Positions 50,301 to 62,564 of a stretch of 64,000 nt of DNA are shown piece after piece (position 1 is the stretch's first letter; each line of letters begins with the position of its first letter). A model generated the notes under the pieces. That model worked only from the letters and a program-made list of their open reading frames with translations, had not been told where the DNA came from and did no database searches. Position numbers and translations under genes: made by a program. The DNA lies in assembly GCF_020740795.1 (NCBI RefSeq), contig NC_067283.1, positions 45,497,659 to 45,561,658 on the forward strand. Direction: 5' to 3'. This stretch comes from Apus apus (Eukaryota; Chordata; Aves; Apodiformes; Apodidae).

Positions 50301-53300
50301 TAGATATACATCAAGTTTCATGGACAGGTGAATGAGTGTATCTGGTGTCTAGTCTATGTAGTTAGGCAAGTAACAGGTACCACCCCCATTTTATTTTTTA
50401 CCTCTGCAACGCTAATGTATACCTTTTATTTGGGTGGAATATTCAAGCACTTATGATTTAGAATGTTTTCATGTCAAGTTATAAGCATTGCTTTTGGTTG
50501 ATATGTCAGAAGCATCTTGTTCCCCTATAAAAACAGCATGTTACATCCATAACTGTGCCACAAAGATGGTTCACAAGTAGATACATTTAAATTGACATGA
50601 ATTTTCAATATTCTTTCTCTATCTGGGTAGGCAACCTTTTGCTTAGATTTCAGAGCTTCAGGTATTACTTTAGCAATTTTTTCACCCCAATACTGTAACA
50701 GGCAAAGAATATTTCTGCATGTTAAAGACACTGCATTGCTAGATATGAAATGAGTTTTACAGTGAACAGGTAACAGTGAACTGCCTAACAACACTTAGCT
50801 AAACATTTACTGAAACAATACTATCTTTAGTTTGACAGCTGTATACTAAAAATCAGTGAAGAGCTTTGGGGGATGGAAGAAGAAAAACTAGGCTATTAGA
50901 AGAAGTTACAAACTTATGTATTTTATGTCATATTCCATCAGATGAATCAAAGTCATTGCCAAGCCTGTAAGTCTGTGAAAATTCCCCTTTGAGACAGTTC
51001 TATATTAAAACAATCAGGGCTTGTCAGGTACCTAAGACACAGGCACCTTATGTTGCTCTTACTCTGCAAGATCCACAGTCCTTTAGAATATGAGCATATA
51101 AAGTTCAGTAGTTTAAGATCCTGTCAGAAGTTACTGCATTTAACAGTGATACTTTGCTTCAGTTAAGAACACTTCAATGAGTGAACTTAAATCCTGTCTA
51201 CATGGGGAGACTTTTATTCAGTATGCATGCTCCTTATTATGTTATTTTTCAGACTACATTAGTCTTAAACTCTAATGAAGTTTACTCACAAAAGATCTTT
51301 TGAATATCAACACTAATTTTTCTGGAAGCTTAGATCCCACAGATCAGGTTCATTTGTGGCAGTCACTGTTAAGATCTGACCACCACTGAGATACTTGGAG
51401 AAGGCAGACAGCTTATTCTCACCTTATCCTAGCAACCCCCTAAAATTTAGAATTGTTCCAGTCTGTCTTATCTTTTAATGTTATGTAGGATAGCTGGAAC
51501 ACAATCATCACATGAACAGCTCCACCTACTAGCATACCACCCTGTAACTCTGTTATTTGTGTACCAAGATGATTGCTTTAAAGTCAAACTTCACAATACA
51601 ATTCTTGACTGTTGCATCAAATCCTGCATCTAAGATTAAACCAGTTCTGAAGAGTAAGTAGGCAAAGTTCTTTGCATACACTTGAAATGCATTCCTTAAA
51701 ACTCAGCAGTCAGTTAACCCTCCCTTTAGAGCAGCTGCAGGTTTAGGAGGTAAATGAACATTCATAATAAACTACATTTGGATACCTCCATCCTCCAGCA
51801 GCCACAAGGAAAGCCCATTATACTGATGGAAGCGTAGCCTCAGATACTTGCAAACACTATTTTTGTCTTGAAAGCTTCTTTAGCAATATATTTTTATATT
51901 GCTAAGTACTTTTAAAGAGCACAGTTCTGTTTTCCTTACCTGCCACCAATCGGATTGTTCCCAAAATACCATATATGGGCCGTGTAACGGCTGAAGGGGG
52001 AACATCTTTCTTAACTGAAAAGCAAAAGAGAAACCATCAGAATTTCAGACCACTTCTTTTACGACAGTATCAGAAAAACTATAAAACCGAGTTTGTCAAA
52101 GCTTCTTGGTCAAATCTCCAGTTTTGCTAGACTTCTAAGTACAAGAAGCAAGGCATCAGAATTCCAAAGCCTGATGCAGCGCAAGGGGGGAGGGATGTGC
52201 AAGTACTCTTATCTGATTTCTCATGTTGTTTGATAAAAATAGTTAAATTAAATAAATTCAAGATCATCTACACTATAGTATATTAAGTAGACTCCTCAAT
52301 AATGTATTGTCCAGCTAGCTTCCAGAAACTCAGTTTTGAAGCCAAAGACATCAAGGACAAGCAAGCCATAAATGCTTGTGCCTCCCTCTTTTGACTGCTT
52401 CTGAGTCTCAGCCTTTTAAGACCTAGCTTACTTTTCAGTTTATCTCTGCAAAGCTACCTACAGCAGCATAGGTGTGGGCAAGGGACACGGTATTCCCAAC
52501 AACATACCAAGAGATCCAAAAGGTATCCAAATATCAATTAGAAGTCCTAGCATGTTAAACTTTCATCTATCCACATTTCTATAATAGCAGAAGTGATACT
52601 AGAAAATATTATTTAAAAAAAAAAAAAAGAAAACAACTCTAAACCACCCACATCAGTTACATATTTTCCCAGAGCTTGTAGAACAGAGAATGATAGAGCT
52701 TGAGTTTTTCCTTTGCTTTAAACACCTTGCAGGTTCATCTGATAAAACACAAGTAATGAGAACAGATTAAGACTAACAAGACTCAGGACAGCTATCTTTA
52801 CAGTTTTGAATGGACAACTCTGAAGGAGAAACTGAAATATTATACTACAAAATGATCAGTGGGATAGGTAAACTACTCTTAACATGAGGTATTCAAAAGA
52901 CCTCAAAAAGGAAGATAACTACTGCTTTTATATTAATATTACTGCAGCATTTCTGTCTATTTAGAGATTAGTAATAACGAGGTACAAACTCCTGAAGCAT
53001 CAAAAGGGAAGTCAAGCCATTGCCTTCATTTCATGCCATCACTTAATGCAAGTTCTTCAATTGGTTTTATGCACTAGTTTCACATTCTTAAAAGTTAAAC
53101 TAAAATCTTGGCCTCAGCATCAGTATGCTTTTGAATGCGTTGAGATTTGAACACAGATTTTCAACAGAAGTTTACAGTGAGGGTTTTTTACTTGTTTCTA
53201 GAAGCTTTATGAAAAATCAGGTTTCAGTATTTAAGAGAAGACAGCACTGAGACAGCTCAGCAAAAGCTGCAGAAGCCCAGTGTTCAGCCCTTCCCGTATT

Positions 53301-56300
53301 TAATCTTAGTCTTGTAGCACCAATCCCAACTAGCTTGGATGAGTCAGTTTTTACTGTTGTGATGCACACTCTTACCAAAAACAGGAAGGACAATCACCGT
53401 GGTTACCCACGGCATCAATCCTGCAGTGAGAAGGCATTTCAAAAAAGCTTTTTTGACGACCAAGTACAAAGCACTATTTTAAAGTAGTAATTTAGGATAA
53501 AAACAGTTCTCCAAGTACCAGTTTTTAAGGCCCTGAAGATCTTCTGGGAGCACCTAGAGCAAAATAATTGACAAGAGGCCTGTAATGAGAAATACAGTTG
53601 AGGAGAATACCTGTAAGAGTGACTTCTGTGGAGACTCTATCAATAGCAAGCACATCATCCGCTCCATCATCACAAGCTTCCACATAGAATTTCTCTGGTG
53701 TTATATGCCTTTAAGAGAATGGATAGGAAAAAGGAATCTGTTTAACAACACTTACTTTGAGTTTGTTTAAATTTAAGCACTTCACTAGTTGAAGATAAAG
53801 CAATCTTAAACCTTATTTCAGCTGCCAAACCAGAATTCTCACTGAATTACTTTCCAACAGCCACTGATGTTGACAGTACATAAAAAGCAAATCAAACTAA
53901 TCAGTTACTACAAAATACATGGCTTAATAATCTTAATTTTTATTTAATGCCGAAAGTTAGAGACATACATAGTGGTTGACTATATAATTAATGTAAGCTT
54001 GAAGTATGTCACTTTGAAGCCTGGTAAGCCAAAACCAAACTTCAAAATAACAAGTTTTTAATTAAACACTGTCTAGTATGCCAGAAACGAAAACATTACA
54101 TCCCTTATGCAAGTCTAGGAAACACAGAAATAATGTCTGAAGTGATAAAAATACCTGTTTCACATTAGCATATTTCAAGAATTGTAAGAATCCATTAGAA
54201 ACATAGGAAAAAAAAACAAAACGAGAAGAGTTAGTTGAACAGGTTTGCAGAAGCAGATATTTTAACATTACCATTCACCATCACACGTGTTAGACAAATC
54301 ACATGCCGACGTCTTGTGATACCCATCTTTCCTTTAGATAAACTGTATGCAGTACAACACTACCCATGAAATTAAACAGCTTTCAGAAATACTCCTTAAA
54401 AATACACCCGTTGAGATACTTGCAAGAAGCCAGACATGTTATTTCTGCATAACTCTTGTACTGTTGCACAGTATGACTTGCAGCTGTACATAGGAAATGC
54501 TAAATAAACAACCACACTCCTGAACTAGTGTGCTTCATTCTCATAATTATTTTTTAGTTTAAGGCCTGACAAGACTAGGGGCCAGAGTTTTACACATCTT
54601 GTTGTAGAAACATTCCACAGGACAGATATTTTTAGGCTCCTTCTCCCTAAAAATAGATCTTGCATTTCTTCACATCTTTTTTATTTTTTAATGCTTCAGA
54701 AAACTGAATTAGAATCCTAACTTAGATCAGAAGAACCCTTTGAAAGAGACATGTTAAAAGAGGTCTTGTAGACCTAACACCCCACCTCCCAACCACTAAA
54801 AACAGAGTCAACTTCAAAGTTTACTCAGCTTTGAAGTTAAACCCTAATTCTTAAGGTCTTTTTACTTGGCCCAAAGATAGCCATTCTATAACCTCCCTGG
54901 GCAATTAGAAGAAAGCCAGAGACCAAATGCTCAACTGAACTGAAAAGGAAGAACAAACAAAAAATGTAACACAACAGCAAACTGCAAAGCAATCGATAGC
55001 TGTTAATCAGGTTAATTTCTTTAAAGGAAAAATTAGCCTATGAGTCCTAAAATGGGAAACATGTCAACAGTGTTCTCCTTGTAAATCAAAGCATGTTGAA
55101 TCTTTTCATGTACACTTGTGAAGTGCTTTATCTTTGAAACCAAAAATAGCAGAGCAAGAAATACTAATATGCAGTTAATTGAACATGGGAAGCCTTGAAA
55201 CCCCTACTCTGCTTGCATCCCTTCCATTTTTGATGAAGTGCACATGTGCACCCCTGGCTCTTTATGGGGGTTTCTCAGCAATAATGGGAGCTGGTTTTAC
55301 AATGAAGAGCAAGCAAGCTTACACAGATAGAACAGGCAAGCCTGCAATTTGTTAAGGAATTTAAAAATAAATCAGTATATATTATTTAAGGTTCAATCAG
55401 AAGCTTATTGGTAGTTGGCAGGAGACAGTAGTAGACATTTTTTCCACAAAAGAAAGCTGCAGCTACTTTACTTCTGTTGGTTTCATTGAACAGTCTGTTT
55501 TTTCTAGGAGGTCAGTTGACACCCAAGACTGCAGCGAAAAAAACTGGGGAAAAGACACCACAAAGTTTCATATTGGACCTGTTAGGCCTTTCACACAGAT
55601 GCTTATGCACTCTTACTCATCTATCTTGAGCTTCAACACTGTCCCACGCAACAGCTTGGTATGGAAACTGGAATGGTACAAATTCAACAGATGGACCACT
55701 CATTGGGTAAGGAACTGTCTGGTTGGTTGCACTCAAAGAGTGGAGATCAATGGCTTTACATCCAGATGGAGACCTGTGACAAGTGGTGCTCCCCAAGGGT
55801 CAGTACTGGGACCACTGCTGTTTAATATCTTTGTCAGCAACATGAACAGTGGCATTGAGTGCACCCTCAGCAAGTTTGCTGAAGACACCAAAGTGTGTAG
55901 TGAGATTGACATGCTGGAGGGAAGAGATGCCATCCAGGGGGGCCTTGACAGGCTTTTAAGGTGGGCTCATGCAAACTGCATGAAGTTCAACAACACCAAG
56001 TGCAAGGTCCTGCACCTGTGTCAGGGCAATCCCAAGCACAAATACAGGATGGGCAGGGAATGGATCAAAAACAGCCCAGAGGAGAAGGACTTACAGGTAA
56101 TAGAGGACAAGAAGCTCAACATGAGCTGGCAATGTGCACTTGCAGCCCAGAAAGTCAACTGTGTCCTGGGCTGCATCAAAAGAAGCATAGGCAGCAGGTC
56201 AACAGAGACGATTTACCCAGCTCTTTACTGTTTACCCAGATCTTGTGAAGCACCACCTGGAATACTGTGTCCCATTCCAGAGCCCCCCAACATAAGAAGG

Positions 56301-59300
56301 ACATGGAGCTGTTGGAGAGGGTCCAGAGAAGGGCCACAAAGATGATCCAAAGACTGAAGGACCTTGGCTATGAGGACAGGTTGAGAGAGTTGGGGCTGTT
56401 CAGCCTGGAGAAGAGAAGGCTTCAGGGAGACCTTACAGCAGCCTGGATGGGGCTTTGAGCAACTTGATCTAGTGGGAGGTGTCCCTGGCCATGACAGGGA
56501 GGTTGCAACTAGATGATCTTTAAGGTCCCTTCCAATTCAAACCATTCTATGATTCTATAAAAATAACTTGAAAAAAAATCTGTCAACGTAGCAGGTTGTA
56601 AAATAGCGCCCAAAGTAGTGAGAAGGATAGTTTCTGATTATGAATACTCTGTATAGAGAGCACAATATAAACAAGACATCTACATTGACCATACAGAGCA
56701 CAGCTGAGCATTTCCATCCACGATCAGTATTTTTGTAAGCTTGGCACAACTGGATTAGTCTCAGCACTGAGATGCACTTGCATATTAAAGACCATTTTCA
56801 AACAACAGAGGAAAAGGTTACAGGCGTAGAATATTTGTCATATAAGCAAATTTTCTATTTACTACACACAAGAATAATATTTTTTCCCTGAAAAACATGA
56901 AGTCTTTCATCCTCACCATCCACAAGTTGTTTTAACTAGGTTTTATCCTCAACAAACAGAACACTTTCCCACCAAATTCGTCATTCCTACAGTTCTCTCC
57001 AAGACCAGACTTGGTGACAAAAGTGTCACTAAACACTTCCGAACACAAGAGATCCCTGTTTTCAGTTCAGTGGACCAAATCAGCTCTAGGCTTCAAGCAG
57101 CTTACAGCACGCTGGAACAGTCTTGGCATTGACTGTTTCGGAGGTCTTTGTAGAGGAGCAGGAGGAAACAGGGTTGCCTGTCTATTAAGTTGAGATCACT
57201 TAAATACTTGAGATCACCATTAAAAAGTGTCTAAAATACAACTGCACAACACCAGGAACTGAAAAGCCCTGCAAAATGTTAAACCCTTGCTTCAGAAGAA
57301 GTGGAAAAATCAGCACGCTTCAAAGTTTTTAACAGAAAAATTATTCATTTACTCCTTGGTTCACTCATGTAAATAGCTGAAAGTTTCAAAAAATAAATAT
57401 ACAATGGAAGAAAAGGCCAAGACTCAGAAGTTTCAGAACAAACGGCAACTTACAAACTTAGCAATTACCAGAACTAGGCTAGTAGGCTCATTCTTATTTA
57501 GATGACCTTTTCAGTCATAAGATTCCTATAACTAACATGATTGCCTCCTATTTCTCTTTCAAGAAGGAAACTGATGAACAGTGCATGCAAGAATGGTGTT
57601 TTTCCACCAACTATTTGGTACCAAGTCTGTATGTCTACCACAAGCTTAAAGAGATAATATACATTTTACTGATCTAAGATTAAAATACTGGAAGAGGGGT
57701 AATTCACAATAACTAGGATACTGCAGCAGATTAATGATGTTCCTTTAATCAAATAAAGGACAGATTCAAGTCCAAATGTTAATATTGTAACAAAAATAAT
57801 AAAGGAATCAGTATTTTTTAGAAGCCCATAATCTCTGTAGTTACTTTTGAAACTCGTTTTCATACACCAGGCTATATTTTGCCCTGTATAACCTTCATAT
57901 TTGACACTGGAGCCTGATTTCTCCTTGGCTATATTGTCACTGCTGTCTATAACCCTCTAAAACATCAAGAACTCTTAACAGCAGTATTGTGCTTCCATTA
58001 CAGCACATAAAACCTTTACAAAATCCGATTTCCTCTCATTTAGTTTTTTTTCAAGCCTGACCACGATTATAATGCACTATTTCTCAGTGCTGCTAAAGAA
58101 CAAAGGGAGTGATAAACAGTTGACATTAATAGCATAACTCAAGGTACTCAAGGAAAAGAAAGACCTTGAAGCACTGCAACCACCAAATTCAAGTATTACT
58201 GAAGGTGACTTGGATCTCATTTTGAAAGTGTTTTTCAACTGAAAATGTGTTGATTTCTTCAAGAGATAAACCAACTCATTTTTTCTTTTCATTTCATCCC
58301 TACAATTCAAATTTGAGAAAAACTATCTGCAAGTGATTTAAAGAAAACCTGCAAGTACAGTTGCACAGCAGGCCTTAGCCTGAGTTTGGTTTTTGTTTGA
58401 GGGTTGGGTTTTGTTTTAAATAAAATGCATTCTTTCATTATTTCAGCTCATGTTGCTAAAGAAGCAGTCAAAAGGAGAACCTGTGTAAAAAGGGCACACA
58501 GAGACTACTACAGAAAATGCTTTCAGCTATCTTGTCTTTAAGAATCAAAAGGAAAATGCAGTAAAATTCTCACTAAAAATTAAGCCTTTTGATTTTTCTA
58601 GTTTCCTAAGATTTTTCTAGTTTCCTAAGCACCACCACTGCTGTGAAATCTTTCTGGTCATTGTCAGAAGCAGGTACACCTAATAGCACAGTAAAATGAG
58701 AGGAAACTAAATTTTTAATGCCCAGATGAGAAAACTGTTCTATGTGGGCCTGAGGAGAGGAAAAAAGGACAAGAGCACCTATGACCAGTTAGAATCTGAA
58801 TGAGTTAACTCAGTATCTCTCAATTCTGTATTTGTTTTTGCAGCATCCAAGTCATGCATTGAGTAAAATGTTTTCCACATTTATAGTGAGGGTCGGGAAA
58901 GGGCTGGTGTTCTGTCAAGAGTGTTTTTTTTTTCAGAACTTTCTGAATGTTCCTACAAAAGCAAAGGTACTTTGAAATTACCTTACAGCAGGAAGTTTCA
59001 GAGTTGTGGTGTTTTTTTCTCTTTAGCTACTTATATTACAAAAGATTTTCCCAGTTCTTCTTGATTCAATTTGATTTACTATATTCCTGTGTTTCACAAG
59101 AAATTAACAGAGGAAGTCATCCTACCTTAGAACTCTTGAGCTACATTTTGGATCTTCTAAGATAAATCATCTTATCATGCTTTAACTGACCACTTTCATG
59201 GATCTCTTAAGAGACACTGACTTCTCTTTTAAAGCCAATAATCAAAACAAGAGTTGTCCCATTTAATAATCCAAAGCAAAAGGCTGTCTTACAAAATAAA

Positions 59301-62300
59301 GTGCTGATTTACAACAGATAAACACAGAAGAAAAAACAAAGCCATGTCTTACTTAAACCATGCATAAAGTAAGCTTAATTTATAAGTGAGATAGCCTTTT
59401 TCATATTTGATGTGAAGTCTCACTTCATTAGTTGTATTATAAAGCAGCATTGTACATCATGAAGATGATGCAGAGTTGCATCCCACATTTTAATTAGGCA
59501 CATCTCACAGACAAGAATATCCCTGTGTTCAGATACAGCATGAAAAAGGACCCATCATGCACTAATGGCAACTAAAGATAGTAATTCACTCAATATCACT
59601 TAAGCCTTCTAGGCCTCCACAGCCAAACCCTTAATTCAGTAATTGATTTTTTTTCACTTAACAATGCTCTAATGCAGGAATCTCTTTGATGTCAGCCTCC
59701 ATAAAGCAAGCCAAAAGCACGTCGTGTACTGCACAGCAAAGCATTTGCTGTACTGGAGATACCCAAGTGGTCTGCAGTGAGATACAGGAAAGACATCAGT
59801 TAGCACATGCACACAGAGGCCCAAACCACGTGTTAAGTAACAGTACTGACACCCTGACAGTCCCAGCACTCCAGAGATTCCTGATTTTCTAGGTGAGCAG
59901 GTGTGCTAATTATACACTTACAATAAATACTACTCCTCGAGCAGAAACAGCTCAAGGAACTGGAACATCTCCCATGGAGCAGCAGTTGTTACAGGGAGGA
60001 GAAAGGGAGTATAATCCCAGAACTAGAAACCACTAGTAGAAATGCCATTTAAAAACAAGCAAACAAAAAGTGCCATCAAAGGCATAGATTCATAGTAACT
60101 ATTTTAAGTTTCACTTAAGATGACAAATAATTTACTGCATAAGTTAATGCCCTTCTCAACCATCATCTCTGAGCTTCACCACAACAGCCACTTCAGCTAA
60201 TCAGAAAAAACAACACCAAAGGATGCATTGCTGTTCTTCTAGAAGAAATCTGCAAACTCAGTTTTTAAAACAAGCAAAAAAGCAACACCAAAGCACAGTA
60301 GCATAATGACTGATCAGTACATTCACAAAGCATGTAAGTATAACTGTGGGCAGGAGTTAAATGTGAAACACAGCTAGTGTCAAGAGACCCAGAGGGCATT
60401 GGGAAGGCTATCAGCAAGATAAGTCTTCACCCAAGCACAAAGGAAAAAAAGTTATTTTAAGTGAGCCAAAGCAACAGCCAGGATTCTGTTATGTAGATAT
60501 CTTTATCAAACAGTTTCTAATGATTAATTTGACAGGTAGCTTCACCACCATCCACTAGCTTGCTACCTCCAACAGCTGCTTGCATTTTACAGTTTATTCC
60601 TGAGGCTATGAAAGGAAGTTAACTAAGTACAGCAGTGACACAGATGACACACCTATGGATAGCAGTTTTCAGGTTAATAATTCTCCCCAAGAAGTGTAAC
60701 TCTGATAGTTCTAATGGTAACACAGATACTAGACATCAGCGTTTTTCCTGGTATCACCTGAGCTTGACTGACAACACCACCAGCACACTTATCACTAAAT
60801 CTCTAAAATGAAGTCTAGCCCGGATTTCTCAGAAGAACCTTCTCCTTTGCCTTTGCCAATCTAGTAAATGTTACTCATCACCCAAGTTACAGTCCTTTAT
60901 CTTGAAGGGCTTGGTAGAAGTCTGCAGGATTATCACAACTTGAGGTAATAACAGGGAAAAAGCCTGTTTTTCAGAACAGAAAATGATTCTGTTCCCAAGT
61001 TTATTAAAATAATGTTAAACTATATTTGAGACAGCCTTATTCTGAAAGGATGAAAACTTACTTTCAGTTAAGATTAAATTTTAGACGAGAGGATTCTTTA
61101 CTAGCCTGTATCCAGAAGAGTGCTTTTACTTACAAAAGAAAATAAATATCTGTAAAAAGACAGTAGTATAAGACACATTACTGCTACTCAACTCACCTTT
61201 TCTCCTCTGCAAACAAAAAGGTCACAAATTCAGCTTAAAGACAAACATTGTTCAGGTGACGGGAGGAAAAAAAGAAAAAAAGCTTTCTGACAAATAAGAA
61301 AGCCTTTCAACCATAACTGGGTATGACTGAAGACTATGATCATCAGTGATCTCCCATGTCTGTGTACCCTCACATAGCTACCTAATCAAACTACGGAAAG
61401 AAGCCCTGTGATTTTTAAACACTAACAGCATTATGACAAGCTGTTTGTACAGGTCTCTGAGAAAGATTTAAGTATGTTTGCTCTAAATCCAAGCGATGAC
61501 TGCCCAATGAGACTTAACAAAGCATTAAGTACAGTTAAATCAGGCTTAAAAATCACTTTCAGATATTACTGCCTGAAAATGGCATTGGTAACTCAATTAT
61601 AGAGCATGAAGCTCCAGGTCAAAAGCCTAGGAACGCCCTTAGGACACACAAGGACATTTCACTGTTGGCTTCAGCCAGCCATGAGGAGTCTCATGCTCAG
61701 AGTAATTTTTTCAGGAGTTTCAACCGGCCAGTGTGAGGGCGCATAATGGAAACGCCTCTTCAGTTCCAGCTTCGCATTGCTTTAGTTATGCAACTTCTCC
61801 TGCTGTATAAAGGCAGCAACCAAACACCGGGCATACGCCAGTTCAAAGGGTTATAATCTCCTCTGAGACCTTTGTTTCAATAAAGAAAAAAAATTACACC
61901 AGGAGGTGAGACGGAATGTATTTGAAAAGCCACAGCAGGCAGATCAGAGTCCCCAGAAGCCCCAAAATCACCAACGGGCAGCAAAGACCACAGCACGAAA
62001 AGCCTGTGCCGCCAAGGGCGGGCGGCAGGACCCTCCCGGGGGCAGGCAGCGCCGCGGACACGGCGGTGCAGGCCGGCCCCGCCACGCCAGCGCCCGCCGC
62101 CGCCGGGGGAGCAGAGGGCGGCCCGGGCTCTCCGCTCCCGGGCGGGGCAGCACACGCAGGAGGGCAGCCAGAGGAGCAGGGCAGCCGGAGGGGCAGGGCA
62201 GCCGCCGGCAGCTGCTGCCCGCGCCGCGCTCCCCGCGGGACGCCCGGAGGGGCCGGGCGCCCGGCCCGCGGCCGAAGTCCTCCTTCCTTCCCTCCCTCCC

Positions 62301-62564
62301 TCCCTCCCTCCCTCCCTCCCTCCGACCCGCCCGCCCCGCAGCCGCCGCCCCGGCCCAGGAAGCGAGCCCGGCGGCGGCCGCGCAGCCCGGGCGGGGCGCG
62401 GCTCCCGGCAGGAGGGGGCCGGGCAGGACCCCCGCCCCAACGGACACCCCCCTCCGCCCGGCGGGTGACGCAGCCCCGCGCCCCCCGCCCCGGGACACTC
62501 ACAGCTTCAGGCTGGCGTAGGCTGCCGCCGCCGCGGGTCCTGCCGCTGCCGCTGCCGCCGCCAT
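32362..62564 (-). CDS. SACM1L: SACM1L, SAC1 phosphatidylinositide phosphatase, complete, 20 coding exons
   Basis: Exons in transcript order: 62564-62503, 53708-53611, 52014-51940, 49149-49022, 47815-47666, 45196-45137, 43582-43549, 40728-40627, 39891-39806, 39631-39545, 39233-39165, 39077-38998, 37018-36920, 35624-35486, 34850-34781, 34695-34623, 34185-34092, 34005-33913, 33225-33168, 32498-32362. They total 1794 nt and encode 597 aa; human has 587, and the extra 10 are in the alanine-rich N-terminus. The catalytic CX5R(T) motif is [12 protein letters not shown], with C399 and R405. Two membrane helices follow at about 534-553 and 559-578. The end KEKMD is a KxKxx-type COPI retrieval signal. 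In the family this ER/Golgi enzyme dephosphorylates PI4P and drives lipid exchange at contact sites. The 34-nt exon, the U12-like intron, the GC-AG intron and a candidate cassette exon are listed separately. Confidence 0.97.
34186..34622 (-). other. SACM1L: SACM1L intron 16, GC-AG type
   Basis: The exon ends TACACAAG and the intron begins GCAAGT. The next exon starts AACTGGGAAG after TTTTTGCAG. Only this junction keeps the frame (TDYT-R-TGKRTQ, matching the family). The nearby GTCAGC would add four bases and shift the frame. AG|GCAAGT is the usual strong context of the rare GC-AG class. Confidence 0.9.
35063..35478 (-). mobile_element. CR1 LINE fragment with an inverted middle, next to the SACM1L exon 14 donor
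   Basis: The outer parts (35063-35188 and about 35276-35478) are minus-strand CR1. The middle (35189-35275) reads as CR1 on the plus strand (TGGAGCACTAGAACAGGCTC, then CCTTCTCTGGAGACTTTC). It fits exactly the segment missing between the outer parts. A perfect 13-bp inverted repeat (GGTCTTGAAAGTC at 35177-35189, GACTTTCAAGACC at 35263-35275) brackets it. The element's sense strand begins about 8 nt into SACM1L intron 14. Confidence 0.88.
40729..43548 (-). other. SACM1L: SACM1L intron 7, probable U12-type (minor spliceosome) intron
   Basis: The intron begins GTATCCTTTG, an exact match to the U12-type GTATCCTTT donor. Upstream of the acceptor is TTCCTTAGT, seven of nine matches to the branch-site consensus TTCCTTAAC, about 17 nt from the AG. 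The stretch after it (GAAATAACTCATTAG) has no polypyrimidine tract. All three traits are typical of minor-spliceosome introns. The other SACM1L donors look U2-type. Confidence 0.85.
43154..43232 (-). mobile_element. CR1 3'-end fragment in SACM1L intron 7
   Basis: The plus-strand text AGAATCATAGAATGGTAGAG followed by CCCTGCCAGAGCAGG is the reverse complement of a CR1 3' end. It is 5'-truncated to about 80 bp and has the same orientation as the gene. Confidence 0.85.
43549..43582 (-). CDS. SACM1L: SACM1L coding exon 7, 34-nt microexon
   Basis: The exon encodes [11 protein letters not shown] plus the first base of F203, corresponding to VHRFALPVLHG in human SAC1. The acceptor is GTTTCAG. The donor GTATCC would be poor for the major spliceosome but fits U12. 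Skipping it would shift the frame. Confidence 0.93.
49535..49803 (+). mobile_element. CR1 LINE fragment in SACM1L intron 3, antisense to the gene
   Basis: The fragment shows GGACTAGAATATCTGTCTTA and then GGGTTATGGAGCACTAGAAC, CCTTCTCTGGAGACTTTCAA and the terminal CATTCTATGATTCTAT. It is 5'-truncated with an internal deletion near 49600. It closely resembles the CR1 at 35063-35478, so it is probably the same subfamily. Confidence 0.92.
53376..53420 (-). other. SACM1L: Candidate in-frame cassette exon between SACM1L coding exons 2 and 3
   Basis: The 45-nt block is preceded by a pyrimidine tract and CACTGCAG and followed by GTAAGAGTG. Entered in phase 1, it reads [15 protein letters not shown] without a stop and rejoins exon 3 in phase. 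It would add 15 hydrophobic residues near residue 53. The conserved SAC1 protein lacks it, so it may be a lineage-specific optional exon or a chance match. No transcript evidence is available here. Confidence 0.4.
55625..56559 (+). mobile_element. CR1 LINE fragment with reverse transcriptase remains, antisense in SACM1L intron 1
   Basis: The longest CR1 copy here. Its frame includes the RT segments [18 protein letters not shown] and SKFAEDTKV, where CR1 normally has FADDT. It continues through the C-terminal CR1 region to the 3' end CATTCTATGATTCTAT. It is 5'-truncated. About 235 bp present in the CR1 at 15175-15945 are missing near 56440, so it is dead. Confidence 0.95.
58591..58628 (+). repeat. 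19-bp tandem duplication
   Basis: GATTTTTCTAGTTTCCTAA occurs twice in a row in SACM1L intron 1, with no differences seen. Confidence 0.9.
62279..62323 (+). repeat. CCTT/CCCT pyrimidine microsatellite
   Basis: Two or three CCTT units lead into about eight CCCT units in the 5' end of SACM1L intron 1, about 180 bp downstream of exon 1. The length is probably polymorphic. Confidence 0.9.

Larger units (their letters stand above)
53709..62502 (-). other. SACM1L: SACM1L intron 1, about 8.8 kb
   Basis: The donor is GTGAGTGTCC and the acceptor CTTAAAG. Apart from a CR1 copy, a 19-bp duplication and a pyrimidine microsatellite in the CpG-rich 5' end, I recognise nothing in it. Confidence 0.85.

Noticed and set aside
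61197-61206. Possible 10-nt microexon with CAG and GTGAGT borders in SACM1L intron 1
   Set aside because: Including it would shift exon 2 to an early stop, and such a short match with good borders is expected by chance in an 8.8-kb intron.
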